From: Halovenus sp.
GTDB lineage: Archaea; Halobacteriota; Halobacteria; Halobacteriales; Haloarculaceae
Assembly (NCBI GenBank): GCA_003551945.1
Contig: PUNZ01000179.1
Location: forward strand, 1-9,598
Length of the DNA stretch: 9,598 nt
Direction of reading: 5' to 3'
Made by a program: the position numbers and the translations under genes. Positions within the stretch are counted from its first letter, which is position 1. Every line of letters starts with the position of its first letter. The notes beneath the pieces were generated by a model, which ran no database searches, had not been told where the DNA came from, and saw only the letters and a program-made list of their open reading frames with translations. Shown in pieces: positions 1-5,959 of this stretch.

Positions 1-287
1 TAGCAAGCGGCTGGCACACAGCATCAGTGACGATGCGGTTGCTTGTTGACGGTTATCTCGACGAGGCGGATGCACTCGGGTCACCAGGGCTTGCCGGGCT
101 TGAATGGTCTCATCCTGTACGCCCGGGCGATACCCTTTCTGCGACGCTTACATTTGGTGAAAAAGAACCATGGGATGATGACCGTGGAATTGTCCATCTA
201 GAGATTGAAACAGAAAACCAAGATAATAAACGGGTCCTGTGGATGGACTCCAAGGTCTTGTTTCGACGACGGGAGTCACAACAGTGA
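1..287 (+). CDS. MaoC-like acyl dehydratase, C-terminal part (5' end outside window)
   Basis: The reading frame is already open at base 3 (A-S-G-W-H-T-A-S-V-T-M-R...) and runs to TGA at 285-287, so the gene starts before the window; about 94 C-terminal residues are visible. The stretch GLEWSHPVRPGDTLSATL, followed by RGIVHLEIETENQ and a final V-L-F-R-R-R, matches the C-terminal beta-sheet of MaoC-type hotdog-fold enzymes. In that family the W-x-x-P-V-R-P-G-D-T segment is a hallmark of proteins hydrating or dehydrating enoyl-CoA thioesters in the cytoplasm. The catalytic Asp/His of the hotdog helix would lie upstream and cannot be checked; the substrate is unknown. The ATG at 27 is internal to the frame and is not a credible start. 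The stop codon overlaps the ATG of the next gene. Confidence 0.8.
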   Translation, partial: ASGWHTASVTMRLLVDGYLDEADALGSPGLAGLEWSHPVRPGDTLSATLTFGEKEPWDDDRGIVHLEIETENQDNKRVLWMDSKVLFRRRESQQ

Positions 288-562
288 TGAAAAGACAGCA
301 CCTAAAACAGGAACTCTATCGTCAGTTTGGTGGCACGAAACAAGAACGAACTGCAGTGGCTCGCATGGCAATGGATTTGGTGGATTCCGGACACCTCCGT
401 GATGACCTTGGAAGCCAGCCGACGGTTTCACAGCTATGTGGTCACCTGTCGGATGCCCCAGATGCGTACTCGCTGACTGAACGGTGGAACTGGTGGATTG
501 GCTCGTTAGAAATCGCATTCGGCGGCTATCTTGATTTTCGGCTTCGTGAGGATATGCAATGA
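287..562 (+). CDS. Conserved-looking 91-aa protein of unknown function
   Basis: I chose the ATG at 287 because it overlaps the preceding stop (TGATG), a typical sign of translational coupling; an in-frame GTG lies directly before it at 284. The 91-residue product begins MKRQHLKQELYRQFGG and carries a Trp-rich stretch, RWNWWIGSLE, near residues 66-75, followed by an aromatic/Gly segment (AFGGYLDFR). It has no signal peptide, membrane segment or Cys/His cluster, and looks like a small, mostly helical cytoplasmic protein. I do not recognise a named domain. From memory, similar short proteins with a WNWWIGSLE core occur in other haloarchaea, which argues that it is a real gene. It sits between the dehydratase gene and a beta-CASP nuclease gene starting 34 nt after its stop, so the three are probably co-transcribed. 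Confidence 0.7.
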   Translation: MKRQHLKQELYRQFGGTKQERTAVARMAMDLVDSGHLRDDLGSQPTVSQLCGHLSDAPDAYSLTERWNWWIGSLEIAFGGYLDFRLREDMQ

Positions 563-580
563 GCCACCAGCGTAGTACCC

Positions 581-587
581 AGGTGAG
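581..587 (+). promoter_or_regulatory. Shine-Dalgarno site of the beta-CASP gene
   Basis: AGGTGAG lies 8 nt before the ATG at 596 and is complementary to the archaeal 16S 3' end. An in-frame stop (TGA, 584-586) sits inside it, so the nuclease cannot start further upstream in this frame. A Shine-Dalgarno site, rather than leaderless initiation, fits an internal operon gene. Confidence 0.6.
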
Positions 588-595
588 TCCCAGAG

Positions 596-1873
596 ATGGA
601 TATTGAGTTTCTCGGTGGTGCAGATGAAGTTGGCAGAAGTGCCATCCTCGTGAACGACTCCTTACTCCTTGATTATGGGCTCCTGACAGCGAAACCGATG
701 CAGTATCCGCTTCGGGAACCGACCGTTGAAGCTGTCGTGGTCAGCCATGGGCATCTTGACCACGCAGGAGCCGTCCCATCTCTCCTTTCCGGCAGTAATC
801 GTCCGGATGTCCACTGGACGCCGCCAACGCGTGAACTCGCAATAACACTCGCCCGAGATACCCTCCGGCTTCATGGCAACACCCCACAGTGTCCCTTTAC
901 CGAGACTGACCTCCAACGGCTCACACAGGTTTCGGTTGAGCATGGGTTTGGTGAACCGTTTATGGCTGCAGGACACGAGGTAACGCTTTTTCCAGCGGGT
1001 CACATCCCAGGCAGTGCACATGTCCTTGTCGATGACGGGGACACACGGCTATTGTATACCGGAGACTTCCATACCACAGACCAGCGACTCGTTGCAGGCT
1101 CGGTTGACCGGCCCGTTGCTGACGTCGTTCTCACAGAAAGTACGTATGCAAACACAACGCACACTGCACGTGATACCGTCGAACAGCAGTTCGTTGAGAG
1201 CGTACAAACGACGGTATGGGAGGGTGGGACTGTTATTGTCCCTGTCTTCGCAATCGGCCGGACACAGGAGATACTGCTCGTTTGTGAGGCGCACGATATC
1301 GATTGCTATGTTGATGGGATGGGCAAATACATCACGGACATGCTCCAACAGTATCCTGAGTTTGTCCGTGACCCGGAGGCCCTCAAACGCGCAAAGTCAA
1401 AGGCTCGCTATGTAACCGGAAAACATGGCCAACGAGCGCGGATTGCAGACAAAAACACCGTCATCGTCACTACCGCGGGCATGCTGAGTGGCGGCCCTGT
1501 GGTCTCGTATATCCCACAGATTCGCCAGCACCCAACGAACAAAATCACCCTCACTGGCTATCAGGTTGCTGGGACTCCGGGACGCGAACTCGTTGATACG
1601 GGACGAGCGGCGTTTGACGGCCGCGTTCTCCCTGTCAGTGCACAAGTTGAACAGTATAACTTTTCAGCCCATGCCGACGCGGCGGGGCTGCGCTCGTTTC
1701 TCGACGCCTATCAGGAGACACCAATACTCGTTAACCACGGAGAAGAGTGCAAGGAATTCGCCCACATACTCCGTGACGATGGGTTCACAGCGTATGCACC
1801 AACACTTGGAGAGCAAATCAATGTGTCTGGGGGAATTCCGACACCAACGAAAGAAGAGCGTGTGGAAGGTTAA
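596..1873 (+). CDS. Beta-CASP metallo-beta-lactamase ribonuclease (archaeal CPSF2-like)
   Basis: The product has 425 aa. The metallo-beta-lactamase half carries D26 (LLDYG), the zinc motif HGHLDH at 51-56, H136 in AGHIPGSAH and D157 in YTGDF. The beta-CASP half adds motif A E181 (TESTY), motif B H359 (FSAHAD) and motif C H381 (NHGE). All metal ligands are present, so the enzyme should be active. The family comprises endo- and/or 5'-3' exoribonucleases related to CPSF73 and RNase J. There are no N-terminal KH domains, which excludes the termination factor FttA (aCPSF1), and the size fits the shorter aCPSF2 type. A cytoplasmic role in RNA processing or decay is known for the family; the RNA target here is unknown. 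The start at 596 is supported by a Shine-Dalgarno site and an upstream in-frame stop. Codons near the 3' end encode a non-conserved charged tail (TPTKEERVEG). Confidence 0.92.
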   Translation: MDIEFLGGADEVGRSAILVNDSLLLDYGLLTAKPMQYPLREPTVEAVVVSHGHLDHAGAVPSLLSGSNRPDVHWTPPTRELAITLARDTLRLHGNTPQCPFTETDLQRLTQVSVEHGFGEPFMAAGHEVTLFPAGHIPGSAHVLVDDGDTRLLYTGDFHTTDQRLVAGSVDRPVADVVLTESTYANTTHTARDTVEQQFVESVQTTVWEGGTVIVPVFAIGRTQEILLVCEAHDIDCYVDGMGKYITDMLQQYPEFVRDPEALKRAKSKARYVTGKHGQRARIADKNTVIVTTAGMLSGGPVVSYIPQIRQHPTNKITLTGYQVAGTPGRELVDTGRAAFDGRVLPVSAQVEQYNFSAHADAAGLRSFLDAYQETPILVNHGEECKEFAHILRDDGFTAYAPTLGEQINVSGGIPTPTKEERVEG

Positions 1874-1886
1874 CGGCGCGAGTCGG

Positions 1887-1920
1887 TACAGTTAGTAATC
1901 ACACCCACATACAGTTAGTA
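1887..1920. repeat. 11-bp direct repeat upstream of the HD gene
   Basis: TACAGTTAGTA occurs exactly at 1887-1897 and again at 1910-1920, 23 bp apart (start to start, about two helical turns). It fills most of the 58-bp gap between the nuclease stop and the HD-protein ATG at 1932. The first GTTAGTA could serve as a TATA-like element for a start near 1920, and the pair could be a binding site for a dimeric regulator; both are inference. Confidence 0.5.
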
Positions 1921-1931
1921 TCTCTTCGACT

Positions 1932-3095
1932 ATGAACACCATCAAGGATAGTGTCCACGATTATATCACGCTGGATACACTCGCAACAGAGCTCCTCGAT
2001 ACACCGGCATTGCAACGGCTCCGCCATATTAAACAGCTTTCGACAGTTCGCCTCGTTTTTCCGTCGGCAAACCACACACGGTTAGAACACAGTCTCGGTG
2101 TCTATCAGTTAGCAACAACGGCTCTAGACCAGTTGGGTATCGATGACGACCGTGCTGACCACGTGCGGGCTGCTGCACTCTTACACGATATCGGGCATGG
2201 TCCATACGGTCACCAGACTGAAAATCTCATTTATCGCCATACTGGACAGGACCACGATGAAATCGAGTGGTTGTTGACTGACAGCGACCGAGCAGTCTGT
2301 CAAGTGCTCGAACAGCATGGACTCCACCCCCACCGGGTTGCGAAGCTGGTCGCCGGTGAGGATGGGCTCGGGTCGCTCATCTCCGGCGAACTCGACGTCG
2401 ACCGAATGGACTATCTCGTTCGTGATGCCCACCACACTGGCGTTCCCTATGGAACGATCGACCACGGGAGGCTTGCACGCGAACTGCGAATCGAAAATGA
2501 CGAGTTAGTGCTTGCCGAGGGAAACGTCGCAACGGCAGAATCGCTGTTGCTTGCACGGTCACTGATGAATGCAGTCGTCTACCGTCACCATGTCTCGCGG
2601 GTTGCCGGGGCAATGATGGAGCGGGCGAGCGAACAGTATCTCGACCGCACCGACACCACAATCGAGGAGTTCAGACGGATGGCAGACCACGACCTGCTTG
2701 TCGAGTTAGGCACACACGTTCCCGAGTTTGGTCGACGAATTGAGTACCGTCAGCTGTATAAGCGTGCTATCTGGGCTCCGTTATCGGCCGTTCCTCCGGG
2801 TATTGTTGATGTTAACTATGAGGACGAACGAGCCGCAGAGCGAGAGATAGCTGACAAAGCTGGGGTCGACTCAACAGCAGTCATCGTCGATATCCCCAGC
2901 AAACCACGACTGAAAGAAGCCGCAACGAATGTGGTCGTCAACGGCGTTACCCAGCGGCTCGAAGATGCCTCAGAGCTCGTTTCGGGAATCCGTGCCGCTG
3001 AACGAAGCCGCTGGCGGTTGGGTGTCTATTGTCCAGAAGAGCACATAGATGTGGTGGAACGAGCGGCCAGAGCGGTGCTTGGAATCAGACCGTAA
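1932..3095 (+). CDS. HD-domain phosphohydrolase, SAMHD1/COG1078-like
   Basis: The product has 387 aa. It begins MNTIKDSVHDYI, the usual entry to COG1078 proteins (I-x-D-x-V-H-x-x-I). The HD metal site is complete: H53 in RLEHSLGV, H85-D86 in LLHDIGHGPYGH, and D157 within DVDRMDYLVRD. The spacing and the second half (VYRHHVSR near 216-223) match the SAMHD1 group of dNTP triphosphohydrolases, which split dNTPs into deoxynucleoside and triphosphate. The C-terminal ~100 residues, including IVDIPSKPRLKEA, are the usual appended domain. Substrate and allosteric control cannot be read from sequence, and other phosphohydrolase activities are possible. The ATG at 1932 gives the expected N-terminus. 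The gene follows the nuclease gene by 58 nt and overlaps the kinase gene on the other strand by 11 nt at its 3' end. Confidence 0.88.
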   Translation: MNTIKDSVHDYITLDTLATELLDTPALQRLRHIKQLSTVRLVFPSANHTRLEHSLGVYQLATTALDQLGIDDDRADHVRAAALLHDIGHGPYGHQTENLIYRHTGQDHDEIEWLLTDSDRAVCQVLEQHGLHPHRVAKLVAGEDGLGSLISGELDVDRMDYLVRDAHHTGVPYGTIDHGRLARELRIENDELVLAEGNVATAESLLLARSLMNAVVYRHHVSRVAGAMMERASEQYLDRTDTTIEEFRRMADHDLLVELGTHVPEFGRRIEYRQLYKRAIWAPLSAVPPGIVDVNYEDERAAEREIADKAGVDSTAVIVDIPSKPRLKEAATNVVVNGVTQRLEDASELVSGIRAAERSRWRLGVYCPEEHIDVVERAARAVLGIRP

Positions 3096-3597
3096 CCGTT
3101 TCAAAGAGCGTCTCCAGTTGGGCGGTTGTTTCCGCACGCGTGCCGGAGTTATCGATTGTTTCGTGGGTCAGCTGAATCGGTTCGAACTCAGCTTTCAGTT
3201 GATGGTAAACCGAAACATCTGCATCACTGATGTCATCGCGAACCCGAATCCGTTGTTCGACAATCTCGTCGTCACACACGACGTGAATGAGCGTAAACGG
3301 GGCCTGCATCCGTTCAGAAAGGTCACGAATTTGCTCTCGTTGGGATTGCTTTCTGAACGTCGCATCGAGGATGACGGAGTCACCGTTTCGGAGTGCATTT
3401 GCTGCACGGTCAAAAAACGCCGCGTAGACCCGCTCGGTCTCTTCGGAGGTGTAGGTTGGCTCTGCAACGAGGTCCTTGCGAACCGCATCTGTTCGAACTC
3501 TGACACCGTTGAGACGCGTCGTTGCCTGTTCTGCAACGCTTGATTTACCGACGCCCGGCAATCCACAGACCGCGATAATCTGTTGGGCCCCGCTCAT
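3085..3597 (-). CDS. Small P-loop kinase-like NTPase (AAA_33 type)
   Basis: The product has 170 aa. It starts MSGAQQIIAVCGLPGVGKSS, with a Walker A motif GLPGVGKSS at residues 12-20. RTDAVRKDL follows at 36-44 and the Walker-B-like strand VILDATF at 75-81. The lid region has several arginines (R117, R119-like R-x-R) before YHQLKAEFEPI. This arrangement is typical of the AAA_33/zeta-toxin-like group of small-molecule or polynucleotide 5'-kinases. The phosphate acceptor cannot be deduced; a cytoplasmic kinase is the safe call. The frame is open upstream to 3783, but I set the start at 3597 because a strong GGGAGGT lies just upstream and the P-loop then sits at the usual distance from the N-terminus. 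The 3' end overlaps the HD gene tail-to-tail. Confidence 0.85.
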   Translation of the reverse strand: MSGAQQIIAVCGLPGVGKSSVAEQATTRLNGVRVRTDAVRKDLVAEPTYTSEETERVYAAFFDRAANALRNGDSVILDATFRKQSQREQIRDLSERMQAPFTLIHVVCDDEIVEQRIRVRDDISDADVSVYHQLKAEFEPIQLTHETIDNSGTRAETTAQLETLFETVTV

Positions 3598-3602
3598 GCA
3601 AA

Positions 3603-3609
3603 ACCTCCC
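3603..3609 (-). promoter_or_regulatory. Shine-Dalgarno site deciding the kinase start
   Basis: On the minus strand GGGAGGT is followed by TTTGC and the ATG at 3597-3595. This near-ideal site sets the start at 3597 rather than at earlier in-frame starts and implies a transcript with a 5' leader. Confidence 0.6.
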
Positions 3610-3675
3610 GTATCCCATCGTCTCCAGATACCACAGAACGCGTTTCTCCACGCTCGTTTCGTCATTGTCGGCGTT

Positions 3676-3690
3676 TTCTCGTAAACAACC
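3676..3690 (-). promoter_or_regulatory. Possible promoter of the kinase gene
   Basis: On the minus strand the sequence GGTTGTTTACGAGAA contains a TTTAC element that could act as a TATA box. Initiation about 25 nt downstream would give a leader of roughly 60 nt carrying the Shine-Dalgarno site. The match is weak and based on spacing alone. Confidence 0.25.
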
Positions 3691-3757
3691 AAAACGGCTT
3701 CGCTTGCAAGATTTCCAGATTCTGCTAGCAGTGACTTCGGTAGCACTGTCGGTACGA

Positions 3758-3768
3758 ACGTTTTTTGC
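3758..3768 (+). promoter_or_regulatory. Possible promoter of the metallo-hydrolase gene
   Basis: A T-run (3761-3766) lies 25-30 nt before the ATG at 3791, the right distance for a TATA element of a leaderless transcript, and no good Shine-Dalgarno site is visible. It is not a clean TTTAWA match, so the call is tentative. It sits in the 193-nt gap between the divergent kinase and hydrolase genes, in which I see no other gene. Confidence 0.25.
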
Positions 3769-3790
3769 AGTGGCAAGCAGCAATGCGAGT

Positions 3791-4699
3791 ATGGCTCTTG
3801 GAGATATTCACGAAGCAACTGCTGGCGAGACCACTGACCTGTATTATGTTGATACGGAGATGTTTGACAGCCCAAAGTATGGACCTGTATACATCCTCAA
3901 TGCGGAAAAGCCGGCGGTAGTTGATACCGCCACTGGGCGTCATTACGAAGTCGTCCTCAAAGCAATGGCAGAAGTCGGCATCGAACCGGAGGACCTCGAA
4001 GCAATCATCCTTACACATGTTCACCTCGATCACGCAGGCGGGGCAAGTGTTCTCGCACAGAAGTGTCCAAATGCGGACGTGTACATCCATCACTCTGGGG
4101 CACAGTTTCTCGAAAATCCGGAACCGATTTGGGAAGGCACAAAAGAGGTCGTGGGTGACAGAATCCGGTACTATCGTGAGCCGGACCCTATTCCGGCTGA
4201 CCGGATAATTGAGGTTGATGACGGTGACATCATCGACCTTGGTAATCACCGCCTCGAAGTATATCATGCGCCCGGTCATGCGTTCCATCACGTGGTCTAC
4301 TTTGATATTGAAAATGATGGTGTGTTCACGGCTGATGCAGCAGGAATTAATGTCCCCGACCGTGAGGGGGTTCGTTATACCTCGCCACCCCCCGGGTTTG
4401 ACCTTGATGGCTGTCTCACTGATGTCGCAATGATACAGGAGATTGACCCGACAGCCCTCTATTATGGCCACTTTGGGGACTATGAAACGGGCGAGTTACT
4501 TGTCGAGTATGAATCAGTGCTTGAAAACTGGGTTGAAGATGTCGAACAGATTCGTGAGGAACTCGGTGATGATGAGGAAGTGAAAGCGTACTTTGCCGAG
4601 CAAGCGGATTCAACTGCGTATTGGACTGAAGAGCATGCACGCGGAGAAGAACGGATGAATGTCGCTGGTGTGTTACATTATCTCGATAATCGAGATTAA
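3791..4699 (+). CDS. Metallo-beta-lactamase-fold hydrolase (glyoxalase II-like)
   Basis: The product has 302 aa. The zinc motif THVHLDHAGG gives H76, H78, D80 and H81; further ligands are H163 (PGHAFHH), D182 (FTADAAG) and H227 (YGHFGD). The order and spacing fit a dinuclear metal site of the glyoxalase II-like branch. These cytoplasmic enzymes hydrolyse thioesters, lactones or related compounds; the natural substrate is unknown. Unlike the nuclease at 596-1873 it lacks a beta-CASP domain, so it is not expected to be an RNase. The C-terminal 60 residues (ENWVEDVEQIREELGDDEEV...) are acidic and helical. The frame is open upstream to 3476, but that part overlaps the kinase gene antisense and has different composition; the ATG at 3791 gives the expected start, MALGDIHEAT. 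There is no signal peptide. Confidence 0.88.
   Translation: MALGDIHEATAGETTDLYYVDTEMFDSPKYGPVYILNAEKPAVVDTATGRHYEVVLKAMAEVGIEPEDLEAIILTHVHLDHAGGASVLAQKCPNADVYIHHSGAQFLENPEPIWEGTKEVVGDRIRYYREPDPIPADRIIEVDDGDIIDLGNHRLEVYHAPGHAFHHVVYFDIENDGVFTADAAGINVPDREGVRYTSPPPGFDLDGCLTDVAMIQEIDPTALYYGHFGDYETGELLVEYESVLENWVEDVEQIREELGDDEEVKAYFAEQADSTAYWTEEHARGEERMNVAGVLHYLDNRD
4680..4696. repeat. Inverted repeat at the 3' end of the hydrolase gene
   Basis: ATCTCGA-TAA-TCGAGAT is a perfect 7-bp inverted repeat with a 3-nt loop, covering the last sense codons and the start of the TAA stop at 4697-4699. In RNA it would form a compact hairpin directly at the stop. No T-run follows on the plus strand, so a role in protecting the mRNA end fits at least as well as termination. 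Confidence 0.5.
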
Positions 4700-4717
4700 G
4701 CGACTGCATTGGGTGAT

Positions 4718-4750
4718 AAAAAACCGACTAGCAGAGGGCGTCTCTTCTGC
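4718..4750 (-). terminator. Possible terminator of the zinc-ribbon gene
   Basis: Reading on the minus strand, a GCAGA/TCTGC stem (4731-4750, 10-nt loop) is followed after seven bases by six T (4723-4718). This lies about 70 nt beyond the stop of the microprotein gene and could end its transcript. The stem is short, and haloarchaeal termination depends mainly on U-tracts, so the T-run is the stronger part of the signal. Confidence 0.35.
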
Positions 4751-4821
4751 GTGAGTACACACCGAAACAACTCCCTAATCGTGTGTAGCCAGGTGGGGTC
4801 CGCGGGACTTGTACAACAACA

Positions 4822-4971
4822 TTATGCTCTGTGGGTGCGCTCTTTCGCCACCTCGGCGATGCCTGCATTCGCCGAACAGCTCGGACAGGCATGGATGGTT
4901 CCATACTCATCAGCAAATACTCGTGCGAATCTATCCGACACGTGCGCACCGCAGTGATTACATTCTGGCAT
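4822..4971 (-). CDS. 49-aa single zinc-ribbon microprotein
   Basis: ATG at 4971-4969 and TAA at 4824-4822 enclose a 49-codon frame reading MPECNHCGAHVSDRFARVF, then a short linker, HACPSCSANAG, and a basic tail ending KERTHRA. The four cysteines C4, C7, C29 and C32 form two C-x-x-C knuckles, enough for one zinc. The opening M-P-E-C-x-x-C-G-A-H-V-x-x-x-x-x-R-V-F is strongly reminiscent of a widespread haloarchaeal family of small zinc-finger proteins (DUF7563-like, from memory). Members are thought to be regulatory or nucleic-acid/protein-binding microproteins, but the function is mostly undetermined. The second knuckle is CPSC rather than the more usual CPxCE, a small variation. A TATA-like element lies upstream at the right distance, and the gene is convergent with the hydrolase gene. 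Confidence 0.85.
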   Translation of the reverse strand: MPECNHCGAHVSDRFARVFADEYGTIHACPSCSANAGIAEVAKERTHRA

Positions 4972-4980
4972 CGTCTGTCT

Positions 4981-5000
4981 GCCGGCCTCGTCCCGCCGGC
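4981..5000 (-). repeat. GC-rich hairpin in the leader of the zinc-ribbon gene
   Basis: GCCGGC at 4981-4986 and 4995-5000 can pair as a 6-bp all-GC stem with an 8-nt loop. It lies 9 nt before the microprotein ATG, and the predicted transcription start falls near 5000. The hairpin would therefore form at the very 5' end of the mRNA and occupy the ribosome entry region. No separate Shine-Dalgarno site is visible beyond it. Confidence 0.45.
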
Positions 5001-5020
5001 ATTACTATGTTACACTGTTG

Positions 5021-5030
5021 CATAAATACA
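5021..5030 (-). promoter_or_regulatory. Probable promoter of the zinc-ribbon gene
   Basis: The minus strand reads TGTATTTATG, a fair haloarchaeal TATA element. Initiation some 25 nt downstream predicts a start near 5000 and a leader of about 29 nt. An alternative A/T-rich element, GTATACAT, overlaps just upstream (5031-5038). Confidence 0.45.
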
Positions 5031-5051
5031 ATGTATACCTACCACGTTAGG

Positions 5052-5088
5052 CTTCCAGAGCAGCCGATTTGACGACGCCTTCCAGAGC
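5052..5088. repeat. 10-bp direct repeat upstream of the zinc-ribbon promoter
   Basis: CTTCCAGAGC occurs exactly at 5052-5061 and 5079-5088, 27 bp apart. Both copies lie between the permease stop (5089-5091) and the TATA-like element of the microprotein gene, where an upstream regulator could bind. Chance cannot be excluded for a 10-mer pair. Confidence 0.4.
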
Positions 5089-5901
5089 TTAATTAACTAG
5101 GGAGCGTACCAGAATCACGAGAAGTAGTGGTAACATAAGCCAGCCACTCAGCGCCAGTAAGGCAACGATTGAGAGTGTGTCAAGGCCACCAGAAACGACT
5201 GCGTTTGAAAGCGTGGCATACGCACCGCTCGGACTCATCGCAAGCAGTATATCGTGAATCTGTGGTGGCGTTCCAATAGCCCCTTCAGGGTCACCAGTTA
5301 CCGCAATGGCGGCAATCAGTGGGATGAGTGAGGTATCCCAGAGATGTGCAAGAACCCAGTAGGCAACCAACAGTGAGAGCACAAACCGGTTATTGGATTC
5401 GATAAGTGTCCCGAGAGTGAGACCAATTGCGACGTATGCCATGAGACAGAGTGCGGTAAGAAATGCGAACCCAAGTGCAGGAAGAAGCGAAACCGAATCA
5501 AACGCAACGATGGCGAGCAACACTGGAACCACGAACGAAAGGAGTACGCTTCCGCCAACCAGAAGCCAGCGAGAGAATAGTGTTCCGACGAGAACGGGCC
5601 GGGATTGACCGAGCATCTTGGACCCATCTTGTTGCTTGTGTGCGGGATAGGCGACAAACAACCCAACCAGCGCATAAAGTGACACGAAAAACCAGGAGGC
5701 ATTGACGGTAAAATGCTCAATAAGACCCTCGAAGGTCATCACTGCGGCAAAGGCGGCGGAGAAACCAGTAATGCCAATCGTTGTGATAGCAAAGGTTGGG
5801 AATAACACACCGATAACGAGCCAATGGAGGCGAAGTGCCCGCCATCGGTCGATGTCCTGTCGCATCGCCTCCCCTACGGTCTGTTCTGTTGGGTCCCCCA
5901 T
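5089..5901 (-). CDS. ABC-2-type transporter permease-like membrane protein
   Basis: The product has 270 aa. About six hydrophobic segments are seen: roughly residues 26-56, 69-85, 110-134, 138-164, 173-188 and 242-266, with a less certain one at 191-202. After the second helix, FVAYPAHKQQDGSKMLGQSRPVLVGTLFSRW resembles the cytoplasmic loop of haloarchaeal ABC-2 permeases, which usually reads YR-x-I-x-x-E-R-E-S-G-S-x-K; here the Glu/Arg part is replaced and only D-G-S-K remains. MSPSGAYATLSNAV (222-235) is also typical of these permeases. Such proteins form the membrane part of ABC exporters in the cytoplasmic membrane. No ATPase gene is next to it, so the partner must be elsewhere, or the protein is a relic. 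The start at 5901 is chosen from a TATA element 28 nt upstream; the frame's longer extension would run into the divergent gene. Confidence 0.7.
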   Translation of the reverse strand: MGDPTEQTVGEAMRQDIDRWRALRLHWLVIGVLFPTFAITTIGITGFSAAFAAVMTFEGLIEHFTVNASWFFVSLYALVGLFVAYPAHKQQDGSKMLGQSRPVLVGTLFSRWLLVGGSVLLSFVVPVLLAIVAFDSVSLLPALGFAFLTALCLMAYVAIGLTLGTLIESNNRFVLSLLVAYWVLAHLWDTSLIPLIAAIAVTGDPEGAIGTPPQIHDILLAMSPSGAYATLSNAVVSGGLDTLSIVALLALSGWLMLPLLLVILVRSLVN

Positions 5902-5923
5902 TGTCGCGGACTGAGACAGACAG

Positions 5924-5933
5924 GCATAATAAA
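5924..5933 (-). promoter_or_regulatory. Promoter of the permease gene
   Basis: On the minus strand ATTTATTATG is centred 28 nt before the ATG at 5901, the spacing expected of a leaderless haloarchaeal transcript. This supports the short start. Confidence 0.55.
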
Positions 5934-5959
5934 TGGTACTGAAACATGTGGGAAGATAG

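Noticed and set aside
3476..3790. N-terminal extension of the metallo-hydrolase frame
   Set aside because: It lies antisense over the kinase P-loop region and is unlike the acidic remainder of the protein.
3725..4471. Long open frame (248 codons) on the minus strand across the metallo-hydrolase gene
   Set aside because: It is antisense to a gene with all its zinc motifs intact, its translation is Cys/Ile/Val-mixed without recognisable motifs, and it lacks a promoter or Shine-Dalgarno site.
4700..4821. Possible tRNA or structured ncRNA after the hydrolase gene
   Set aside because: I could find no cloverleaf, conserved T-loop or CCA-like end; only the short stem at 4731-4750 is visible.
4709..5072. 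Plus-strand frames of 64-87 codons in the hydrolase-permease gap
   Set aside because: They are mirror frames of the minus-strand zinc-ribbon gene, without start signals or sensible composition.
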